NCBI RefSeq assembly: GCF_018873765.1
Contig: NC_057926.1
Coordinates: 54,635,378 to 54,699,377, forward strand
Length of the DNA stretch: 64,000 nucleotides
Direction: 5' to 3'
From: Telopea speciosissima
Taxonomy: Eukaryota; Streptophyta; Magnoliopsida; Proteales; Proteaceae
This document shows positions 55,172 through 64,000 of this stretch, piece after piece. Under the pieces are notes generated by a model. That model saw nothing but the letters and a program-made list of their open reading frames with translations. It was not told the DNA's origin and ran no database searches. The stretch's first letter is position 1; every line of letters begins with the position of its first letter. The translations under genes were made by a program, and so were the position numbers.

Positions 55172-58100
55172 ATGAAAAATCCTGATATTGTTTGTATTGT
55201 TGAACCAATGGTGGATGCTTCAAGTTTTCCTTTGCTATTCTTTAATAGGCTGGGCTTTGAGGTGAATTTTTTGGTGAACAAGCGCGTTAATAAAGTTCCT
55301 AACCTTTGGGTTGTGTGGAAACGGGGTCTTGTGAAGCCCTCAGTGGTGATGGAGTCGGAACAGCAATTAACAGTGACAGTTTATTGGATTCATAGGACAG
55401 TTCAAGTGAGCTTTATTCATGCGAAATGCTTGAGAGCGTTGAGAAGGGACTTGTGGGTGGAAATGGGAATGTTGGCTCCAATGGATTCGATGCCTTGGCT
55501 TGTTGTTGGGGACTTCAATGCTACTTTGGAATCGCATGAAAAAAAAGGTTCGGGGGCTTTTAGCTTGGGGTCTGCGGTAGAGTTTGGTGCTATGGTGGAT
55601 GCATGTTCGCTCTTGCCAGTTCCCTCCCAAGGGCGTAAATTCACTTGGACGAATAATAGAAGGAGTGGTCATGTGTCTGCGGTCTTGGATAGAAGCTTTT
55701 GTAATGATTCGTGGCTTGCGGCTTTTGGGGATTGTTCACAACAGGTGCTTACTGGGGCTGTCTCTAACCATGCTCCATTGTTTGTGGTGTCTGAATCAAT
55801 TGCTAGGCCTGTTAACTCCCCCTTCATTTTTCAGAGATTTTGGTTAGAGCATCAGTCCTTCATGGGCGTGGTGGAAGCTTCGTGGAAGGAGTGGATCAGT
55901 GGCTCTTCTCCTTTTATCCTGTCTCAGAAGTTAAAAAGGCTAAAGCCTACTTTGAGGGCATGGGCAAGAGAGACCTTTCCAAACTTTGAGGTGCAGATGA
56001 GAACAACTAAGAATGCCTTGGAATCGGTGCAAGCTGAAATAGATAGAGTTGGGATGACTGACCAACTGTTTGCAAGTGAGTGCGATGCAAAAATGGCTTA
56101 CTCTAGGGTTATGGAGGGGTATGAGAAGCTTTGGGCAGAGAAATCCAGGGTAAAAAGGAGGAATCTGGGTGATAGATGCAGTAAGTTCTTCCACCTCTCT
56201 ACGAAATTGAGGCGTGCGAGAAATACCATTCGAACCTTGAAGAAGGATGATGGGGAGGTGCTGATTGATCAGGATCGGATTAAGCATCATGTGGTGGAGT
56301 TTTTTGAGAATTTTCATAAGGCGATGGATGTGACAGAGCATGCGGATCTTCTGGATTGTGTTCCCAAGGTGCTGGAGGATGTAGATATTTTTTGGTTGGA
56401 CTCAGTCCCATGTGAATCAGAGATTCGGGCGACTGTGTGGGATTTGGATGCGGACAGTGCTCTAGGGCCTGATGGCTACCCAGGTGCTTTTTTTAGAGCG
56501 TGTTGGGAGGTGATTGGTTCGGATATGTGTAGAGATGTGAGCTTCTTTTTTTACCTGTAGCCTTATCCCTGCGGGGATTAATAACTGCTTTCTAGCTTTG
56601 ATTCCCAAGGTTGATGGTGTTGCGTCTCTAGATAAGTTTAGGCCTCTATGTATGGGGAATTTCTTCTGTAAAATTTTGTCCAAAATTATGGGGCGTAGGT
56701 TGGAAGGAGTCCTCCCTAGGCTGATCTCGGAGGAGCAAGGGGCTTTTCAGAAGGGGAAGATTATCCATGAGAACATTGCTTTAGGGTCAGAGCTTGCCAA
56801 CTTGATGCCTACGGCTGTCAGAGGAGGGGGTTTGGGGTTGAAGATCGATATCCAAAAGGCCTATGACACGATCTAGTGGGATTTTATTTTTAAGGTGCTG
56901 CAAAATTTTGGTTTTTCAGAAAGATGGATTAACTGGCTGCGGATTCTTCTCTCCTCCACGAGAATTTTGGTTCTTGTGAATGGAGGACCGATAGGCTTCT
57001 TCGGTGTTGAACGGGGATTGCGTCAAGGGGATCCTATTTCTCCCATGATCTTCATTATTGCGGAGGAGGTTCTCTATAGGGGGTTATCTGCCTTGCTGGA
57101 GAATAAAAGTATTAAATCTCTTCATGGCCCTAAGGGGGTGCGAACGTCGGGACATTGCTTGTTCGCAGATGATATTTTTATTTTCACTAATGCTTCTATC
57201 AGTTATGTAAGGAACCTTAAGGATTTTCTCTGGGCAGCGCATTAATTTTGAAAAGACCAAACTTTTCTTAGGTTCCATCCCTACTCAGAGACGCCAGGCA
57301 ATCGTGGAGGTGCTGTAGATGCCAATCTGTAACTTCCCAACTAAATACCTTAGGGTGGAAATTTTGAAAGGGTGTGTAAGAAAAAATATGCTGCTGTCGG
57401 TGCTTGACAGAGTGCGCAGTAGACTGGCTAGGTGGAAAGGTAAACTCCTCTCGATAGCGGGGCGAGTTGAGTTTGTGAAATCTGTGGTGTCATGCATGCC
57501 TATTCATAGCTTCTCAGTGTACTGATGGTGGCCATCGTCTATGATTGTAACCTTGGAGCGATGGATGAGGAATTTTATCTGGACTGGCGATGCGGAGACT
57601 ACTAAGACCATTACTATAGGGTGGGATAAAATTTGCAAACCTAAGGATGAAGGGGGTCTTGGGATCAGGCGCCTCAGGGATGTTAATATGGCCATGCTTA
57701 GTAAGCTAACCTGGAAAATCAGAAATGATGCTTCTATTTCTAGCACCTTTTTACGCCACCGCTTTGTTAATAAGTGGGGTAATATTCGGCCAAGGTATAG
57801 GGCTTCTTCTATATGGCCAGGTGTTAGAAGGATGTGGAGCTTTGTGGCTGCTAATGAACGCTGGATCTTGGGGAACGGCAAGAAGATTAAATTTTGATCG
57901 GATATTTGATTGGGGCAGAAATCTCTTAAAGAAGTGACCAGGCTCGACGATGAGTTTTTCAGGAACGAGGGGACCAGAGTAGGTGATTTTATTGAGGCGG
58001 GTAGATGGAGGCTTCCTACGGTCAGATCAGCTGCCTTGATCGAACTGTTCAAAGAGATTAAGTGCACTGAAATCCCTAGTTATGACGTGGAGGATTCGGT

Positions 58101-59217
58101 TTGTTGGGGCCTTTCGCAGTCGGGTGCTTTCTCGATTGCGTCGGCTTGGGAAGAGTTGAGATCGAAGGGTTCGGAAGCTCCTTGGAGTTAGCTTGTGTGG
58201 CATAAAAATCTGTAGCCTCGCCTTGCAATTTTTGGGTGGAGATTAGCGCATGAGAAGCTCCCCACAGGGGAAGAATATCAGAGACGGGGTGTTAGTTTAG
58301 CTTTCAGATGCATGCTGTGCAAGAAGCAGTGCGATTCAGCCCTCCACTTGATCTTCATTTGTGAATTTAGTAATGCTGTGTGGGGTGAATTTTGTTGTTG
58401 GTTTGGCATTGTTTGGAACCAGCCAGATTCCATTGCTAATTTTTGGGTCTGGTGGAAAAGAAAGCAGCGTTGTACGAATGTGAAGGAACCTTGGGCTGTT
58501 GGTGCTGTTGTGACCTGCGCTTTTCTTTGGGAGGAGAGGAACAGAAGGTGCTTTGAGAACTGTTTTCGCAGCCAAAGGCAGATTCTTGAGTCCATTAAGG
58601 GAGAATTAAAGGAATGTAAGATGGTGATTAAGGGAGTCAAGACAGTTCAAGACCTGAGATGCGTCAGAGCTTTAGGTCTGGATACTTCTACCTCGGCTTC
58701 TAATGAAATATCTGAGGTATTCTGGTGTAAGCCTTCACCTACTTGGATCAAAATAAATATTGATGGTAGCTTTATAGGGAACCCTGGTAGGGCGGGTGTG
58801 AGAGGTGTTTTCCGTAATCACCAAGCGCAAGTGGTCTTTTCTTTTAGCAGATACATGGGGATCTCTAGTAGTTATGTGGCAGAGTATGACGCCCTTCTTG
58901 AAGGTCTCTTCAGTGCCAGGGAGATGGGGTTTAGAGAGCTATGGATTGAATCCGACTCGGCTTCAGTGGTTTTGTCTATACAGTCCTTGAACAACCCGTG
59001 GTTTGCTCGCCAGAGATGGATGGTTCTCAAACCATATTTGGACTCTTGTAATTGGAAAATAACTCATTGTTTCAGGGAGGCAAATCCAATTGCAGACTGC
59101 TTGGCCAAACAGACAGCGAAATTAGGTTCTTCAGTGACCAACTGTGTTCTTCCTAGACACATTGAGGAACATTTGGCTCAGGACGCCATGGGGCGGTCAA
59201 GATATCGGTTCTGGTAA
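55172..59217 (+). pseudogene. LINE 2 ORF2: endonuclease, RT, RNase H
   Basis: Seen: WLVVGDFNATLESHEKKG and SNHAPLFV (endonuclease); GPDGYPGAFFRACWE, GLKIDIQKAYDTI and FADDIFIF (reverse transcriptase, FADD in place of YADD); a Cys/His region near 58310 (CMLCKKQCDSALHLIFICE); and RNase H with NIDGSFIGNPG, IESDSAS and FREANPIADCLA. Breaks include stops or frame loss near 56558, 56874, 57243, 57316, 57524, 57896 and 58189. The last 300 codons, including RNase H, are open. Confidence 0.87.
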
Positions 59218-60165
59218 TTGTATGTAGCTCCCCTGTGTGTTTGGGGTAGCAGCTGTTTCTTGTGGTTGTGCTGTTTATTTTTCTCTTTTCTCTTTGATAC
59301 AATGATCTTTTAGCAAAAAAAAAAAGAGTAAATGCTGAAGTCTGAGTGACCATTTGTTAGCGAAATCAGTGTTCCAGATAAAGCAGAAAATCTGGTTAAT
59401 AAGGATAGTTATGATCCTGAGAATATTGTTGATAAGGATTATCATGATTCTAAAAGATGTAACCATGATCCTATTGATCCTGCTAGCTGTTCGTTCTTAT
59501 CCTATCACTTGTATCAATCTTTATTTAAGGAAGAAGAACACCCTCCCTCTAATTCAATGAGAGAGTGAGGGATTTGAACTGTGGACGTAGGCTTCTATCT
59601 CAAGGAAGACCGAACCACATTAAATCTTGAGCCGTCTTTCTCGTGTGTGTGTGTGGTTAAACGTGAACACCATTACTCTGTGCACGTAAGAAAACTGTCG
59701 TAGCACGTATTTTTATGTGTTATGGATGCTTGCTTGCTCTTGTTAGTCGTGTTTTCTACAGGATGGGTGTATACACCTGGTAGAGCCTTTGACAGTCAGG
59801 ATGGAGTGTATACACGACTCTGTGTGATCATATGTACTAGTAGTGAAGGTTTCCAGCAGTGTGTGTGGTTGAGTGCCAATATTGTGTGATAGCATCAGCT
59901 CCAGGCAGCATTTTGTTTAGAAGCTCTTGGCAGCAATATCAGTGATTGTGGTTGTATGAGACTGAGACAGGATTGCTAGTTAGAGTGTGGTTGTGTGCCT
60001 GTATACTTTTTGAGAGACTATGTGGGTGGTTTTGGTGAGTGTTGAAGATATCATCAGGTGAACTAGGAGATGAACCTGTTAAAGGAAAAAGTTTTCGAGC
60101 CCACTAATTCACCCCCTCCCCCCCCCCCCACCCCAGTGGCGATCACTGTTCGATAGTTTAGCAAG

Positions 60166-60960
60166 GAAAGAAAGAAAGAAGAATGGAAAGGGGGAAAAAA
60201 AGCAGAGAAAAGAAAAGAAAAGGAAGAAGGAGAAGAAAGGGGAGTTGAGCTGTGGTTTTCTACAATGCCAGGAACCACTCCAAGACACCAATGATTGAGC
60301 ACACTTGAAGATTTTAGTTCTCCATCTATTTGGGAGGAGTTGAAGATTCCAGTAAGCCAGCAGTCATCCCAGTTCATCTCCGAACAAACAATGATCAGAG
60401 ACATAGCATGTTGTGAGCATTTCTTACCAATTGGCATGTCATTTTGATGTTGTGCTTGACATTATTGGGCATTCACATAAGCCCAACTATTTTTATTAAG
60501 TTGTCCAGTTGCATATGGATATAGTGTAGGTTAGTAGTGAGTGCTGAAAAACCATTGGGGTAATACTCTTTTACCTATATTTAGCGATTGGAGCAGGTTA
60601 GATGTCCTGAGTCATAGGTGTGACTGCAACATCATTTGTCGTGAGTGCGACCTCTCAGTTTCATACTGGAAAAATTAGTAATGAGTAGATGCTGAGGTTT
60701 GAGTGACCATTAATCCGTGCATGTAGGCAAACTGCCGAAGCATGTATTTCTTTGTGTTGTGGATGCTTGCTTGCTTTTGTTAGAAGTGTTTTTCTGCATG
60801 ATGGGTGTACACACCTGGTAGAGCCTTTGACAGTCTGGTTGGGGTGTCTATGTACGTATGTATGCCAGCAGTGTTGGTCACCAACCGTGATTGAGTTTGT
60901 GTGCTCGATTTTAGACGGGGGAAGGAAGGGTTGCACAAATTGGATAGGCCGCTAGGGGGA
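60166..60960. mobile_element. LTR-like fossil, copy B (partial)
   Basis: Begins with a purine tract, then GCCAGGAACCACTCC and GGGAGGAGTTGAAGATTC as at 47650-47730. It continues through GTAGATGCTGAGGTTTGAGTG and ends near 60960. Directly follows copy A in the same orientation. No coding region. Confidence 0.5.
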
Positions 60961-61084
60961 ATTACAACCAAGAAAGAGATAGGATCATAGGAATGCTCCA
61001 ACTGGAACCAAGGACGCAGTTTCTACAAGTAACAGAAATATCTGAGATTTTAGATAGGAGTTCAAAGTAAGTCAATCTACAATT

Positions 61085-61430
61085 ACACTGTTAAGATGAT
61101 TTTCTGTGCCTCGATCTACCACATCTGGTGGGAAAGGAACAAACACAGATGGACTTCCACCTCCCGTACTCATAATCAAATTTGGAGTGCTATTGAGTTT
61201 AATGTCAAATCTAAAGTTAACCACCTTCATGAATCGGATTCTGATTGTCCCAACAATCGGCATATTGTTTCTTCTTGCATTGGGGTTTTCAAATTCGGCT
61301 TTGTTATCCTCTTAGTGATGTTTTCTATTTGGGGCTTGGCCTTTTGTTTCCCTTTGGGCTGTTGTATTTAGTGCTTCTTTTTTTCTTTTAATAAATGATT
61401 TTATTCACCCCAAAAAAAATCATTAAACCC
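61085..61430 (+). mobile_element. LINE 3' fragment upstream of copy 7
   Basis: Reads MIFCASIYHIWWERNKHRW in frame, followed by non-coding 3' end with TTTAATAAATGATTTTATTC. Counterpart of 49960-50290. Strongly 5'-truncated. Confidence 0.75.
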
Positions 61431-61945
61431 TTTCATTTTCTTTTTTCATTTTTTTTATTTATAAAAAAAATTTGGCATGGAGTAGATCAATAGCTTAATA
61501 TGGCATGAATCACATAAAACAGTTGGGATTTTTTTTTCTTTTTTCCTGTTTAGTTTTGCGTATAAACTTTAAGAGAAATTGACCCCCAAAAAAAATAGTT
61601 GAAGGCATGAGTCTCTAGTAATCAAGCTCAAATGCTAATTTTCTCCACAAACAGACCTGCCCATAGAGTCAAATAAAACTTTCAAAAATGTTAAAAATCA
61701 AAGTCATGAAAAATGGATAAAAACAAATGGGTGGTTTGAAATTATAAGATGCCAATAGAACAATATATGAGGGTAATGTACGATTGAACTAAGGGCTCAG
61801 TTTAGCTTTGAATTTTAAAAAGTAAAAACTTCTTTCGATGACGATGAATCATATTTTTGCATTCTAGATTTTTTTTATTTATTTATTTATTTATTTATTT
61901 TTATTTTTTTTTGACATTTCTCATTAATAAAAAAATACAAAAAAT
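61431..61945. other. Upstream flank of copy 7
   Basis: Shares ATGGCATGAATCACATAAAAC with copy 6. Contains T runs and a TTTA microsatellite at about 61876-61900. No gene. Confidence 0.6.
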
Positions 61946-61947
61946 TA

Positions 61948-62112
61948 GGACTATGTTTGGTTGGCAATAAATGGATAAAAAAGAAAAGAAAAAATTGAGA
62001 ATTTGAGGAGAGAGATAAGACACATAAATCAATTATTGTGTCATCATGATTTTTGTCATATAATGTTTTTTACTTTTCTTTTCTTTTCATTTCTTGACGA
62101 CCAAACATGGTG
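61948..62112. mobile_element. Short MITE with inverted ends
   Basis: Left ACTATGTTTGGTTGGCAA and right TTGACGACCAAACATGGT are imperfect inverted ends about 165 bp apart, a form common in plant MITEs. No convincing target duplication. Confidence 0.55.
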
Positions 62113-62299
62113 GTTTTTCGAGGAGAGGCTTCCTTCATGGAAAATAAAAAGAACCATTAGATTAATTGGATTACTTTTATGAAATAATAATAATGATGAT
62201 GTTGGTGATGATTTGATTATGAATACTATTATCAATAACAATTGTTATTCATGAAGGAGGAGAAAACTCTAAAAAAAACAAAAAGAGTCAAGAAAGAGA

Positions 62300-62375
62300 T
62301 TGTCCTTAACAGAGATAGAAGATTGGAGATGGCAGGATTGGTATGAATGGCTAATGGTTTTAGGAACCAAGTTTG
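62300..62375 (+). repeat. WRW block, copy upstream of PHT1 copy 7
   Basis: Reads MSLTEIEDWRWQDWYEWLM and then VLGTK in frame, about 340 bp upstream of the gene. Confidence 0.65.
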
Positions 62376-62530
62376 GCTCTCCCTTGTTCTTGCTGTTTGA
62401 TTTTGATACAGATAAAGGCTTCTATCATGGGGGAAAATTTTTCAGCACACAACCCAAGTATATGTATGTACGTGCATCATGCACTTGCACCGAATGTTGA
62501 TGATGTACCTTTAAGTTGACTTATTAACAA

Positions 62531-62612
62531 GCATATTCGGTACATGGAGGTCCAGATCCTCTTGATTAATAGAGAGAGACTTTGAACTCTAAGGCAACAA
62601 TTACTATAAAAG
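62531..62612 (+). promoter_or_regulatory. P1BS and TATA box of PHT1 copy 7
   Basis: GCATATTC at 62531-62538 fits GNATATNC. TATAAAAG lies at 62605-62612. An AAG microsatellite follows at 62637-62658, before the ATG at 62710. Confidence 0.78.
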
Positions 62613-62709
62613 CATACCATTCTTAGTTATTGTTGCAAGAAGAAGAAGAAGAAGAAGGCTATCAACAAAACAATAACTGATCCATTGTCTGAGAAGAGAG
62701 GTAGCAAGC

Positions 62710-64000
62710 ATGGCTAGGGAAGAGCTACAAGTGCTTAAAGCACTTGATGTGGCGAAGACCCAGTTATACCACTTCACTGCAATTGTGGTTGCTGGTATGG
62801 GTTTCTTCACCGACTCCTATGACCTCTTCTGTGTTTCGCTCATCACCAAATTGATTGGTCGCATTTATTACTACACACCTGGATCAACTACCCCTGGTGT
62901 ATTATCCAACAGCGCTAACTCAGCCGTCACTGGTGTGGCCCTCGTTGGCACCCTAGCCGGCCAGCTCTTCTTTGGCTGGCTCGGTGACAAGATGGGTCGA
63001 AAGCGTGTCTATGGTGTCACACTTATGCTCATGGTCGTCTGCTCTATTGCCTCTGGCCTTTCCTTTGGTTCCACAGCCAATGGAGTAGTGGCTACCTTGT
63101 GTTTCTTCAGGTTCTGGTTAGGTTTCGGCATTGGAGGTGACTACCCATTGTCAGCTACCATAATGTCCGAGTATGCTAACAAGAAGAGCCGAGGTGCTTT
63201 CATTGCTGCAGTCTTCGCCATGCAAGGCTTTGGATACTTATTCAGTGGAATCATTGCTCTCATCGTTTCTTCAGCATTCAACGCCTCTTACCCTGCTCCG
63301 GCTTACGACATTAACGCAGCCGCCTCCACTGTGCCACAGGCCGACTACGCCTGGAGAATAATATTGATGGTGGGTGCCCTTCCTGCAGCACTTACTTACT
63401 ATTGGCGTATGAAGATGCCTGAGACCGCTCGTTACACCGCCCTCGTCGCCCGGAATGCTAAAAAGGCAGCTGCGGATATGGTGACGGTGTTGCAAGTGGA
63501 GTTGGAAGCAGAGCCAGACAAAGTGGAGAGGATGGCAATGTCGGCCTCCAACTCATATGGGTTTTTCTCTAAAGAATTCCTTCGTCGACATGGGCTTCAC
63601 TTACTTGGAACCTCCACAACATGGTTCTTCCTAGACATTGCGTTTTACAGTCAGAGTCTGTTCCAGAAGGACATCTTCACCGCAGTGAATTGGCTCCCTG
63701 CTCCACAGACCATGAGTGCAATTCAAGAGATGTACATGATTGCGAGGGCACAAACCATCATTGCTCTTTGTGGTACCATTCCTGGGTACTGGTTCACCGT
63801 CGCTTTCATTGATTACATTGGTAGGTTTGTAATTCAATTGATGGGTTTCTTCTTCATGATGGCCTTCATGCTTGGACTTGCCATTCCTTATACTTATTGG
63901 AAGACTGGGCACCAAGCTGGCTTCGTGGTCATGTATGCGTTCACTTTCTTCTTTTCCAATTTCGGGCCTAATGCGACAACTTTTGTGGTGCCGGCGGAAA
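62710..64000 (+). CDS. High-affinity phosphate transporter, copy 7 (type B, cut by window end)
   Basis: The frame is open from the ATG at 62710 to the last base, 430 codons, and should continue about 90 codons beyond the window. It contains [36 protein letters not shown], the central [15 protein letters not shown] loop, [20 protein letters not shown] and [13 protein letters not shown] at the edge. It is almost identical to copy 6. A visible replacement is KKSRGAF for KKTRGAF after the signature. Promoter P1BS and TATA are intact, unlike copy 6, so this may be the phosphate-responsive member of the plus-strand arm. Confidence 0.93.
   Translation, partial: MAREELQVLKALDVAKTQLYHFTAIVVAGMGFFTDSYDLFCVSLITKLIGRIYYYTPGSTTPGVLSNSANSAVTGVALVGTLAGQLFFGWLGDKMGRKRVYGVTLMLMVVCSIASGLSFGSTANGVVATLCFFRFWLGFGIGGDYPLSATIMSEYANKKSRGAFIAAVFAMQGFGYLFSGIIALIVSSAFNASYPAPAYDINAAASTVPQADYAWRIILMVGALPAALTYYWRMKMPETARYTALVARNAKKAAADMVTVLQVELEAEPDKVERMAMSASNSYGFFSKEFLRRHGLHLLGTSTTWFFLDIAFYSQSLFQKDIFTAVNWLPAPQTMSAIQEMYMIARAQTIIALCGTIPGYWFTVAFIDYIGRFVIQLMGFFFMMAFMLGLAIPYTYWKTGHQAGFVVMYAFTFFFSNFGPNATTFVVPAE

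Larger units (their letters stand above)
54500..59328 (+). mobile_element. LINE 2, L1-type non-LTR retrotransposon with RNase H
   Basis: About 4.8 kb, ending TTTTAGC plus A tail. Flanked by TAGATGCTGAAGTC (54486-54499) and TAAATGCTGAAGTC (59329-59342), a 14-bp duplication with one mismatch. Same domain order as LINE 1 but shorter, because ORF1 is joined to the endonuclease region by an internal deletion. It is more decayed than LINE 1. Confidence 0.92.
54200..60165. mobile_element. LTR-like fossil, copy A, split by LINE 2
   Basis: The left part (54340-54499) and right part (59329-60165) together follow the order of the copy at 47900-48600, including GATGGGTGTATACACCTGGTAG-type sequence and the C-run near 60117. 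The interruption is a LINE insertion. No coding region. Broken. Confidence 0.55.

Noticed and set aside
60109-60437. Ser/Phe-rich frames near a C-run
   Set aside because: Product of homopolymer and purine tracts in the LTR-like copy.

Overview
The window is nuclear DNA of a flowering plant. It carries intronless PHT1-type phosphate transporter genes, plant LINEs with a C-terminal RNase H, Ty1/copia LTR elements and many MITEs. I cannot name the species. Base composition and repeats look dicot or magnoliid rather than grass, but that is an impression only.

The backbone is a tandem array of high-affinity phosphate transporter genes (PHT1 family, MFS proton/phosphate symporters of the plasma membrane). 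Seven copies are visible. Copies 1-4 lie on the minus strand (2389-3903 broken, 12532-14103 intact, 20380-21943 broken, 33851-35419 intact). Copies 5-7 lie on the plus strand (43504-45071 broken, 51341-52906 intact, 62710 to the window end, open as far as seen). Copies 4 and 5 are head to head, so the array is a mirror about ~36-43 kb. An eighth relic of ~157 bp sits at 18868-19024. Two sequence types exist: A (copies 1, 2) and B (copies 3-7). Copy 3 has B-type coding sequence but an A-type 3' end and 3' flank. Most copies keep a promoter module about 100-190 bp upstream of the ATG: a PHR1-binding P1BS site (GNATATNC) followed by a TATA box. The P1BS is changed in copy 1 (a pseudogene) and in copy 6 (an intact gene).

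Between the genes lie duplicated flanks and many insertions. (i) Two Ty1/copia elements of one family at 7581-11463 and 39764-43218, both broken fossils, plus a solo LTR and several LTR-like fragments. (ii) Two long LINEs, at 23553-29542 with a perfect 17-bp target duplication and at 54500-59328, plus two 3' LINE fragments. (iii) At least a dozen short hairpin elements, most with 9-bp target duplications typical of Mutator-type MITEs. (iv) A 1.08-kb hAT-like element with a perfect 8-bp duplication. (v) Fragments of ordinary host genes: a U-box/ARM E3 ligase (PUB25/26-like), a cold-shock domain and an HSP70 N-terminus. The last two lie together beside a MULE-like end and look like gene capture.

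The only clearly functional genes are PHT1 copies 2, 4, 6 and probably 7. Everything else is flank, relic or mobile DNA. No tRNA, rRNA, CRISPR or bacterial feature was seen.
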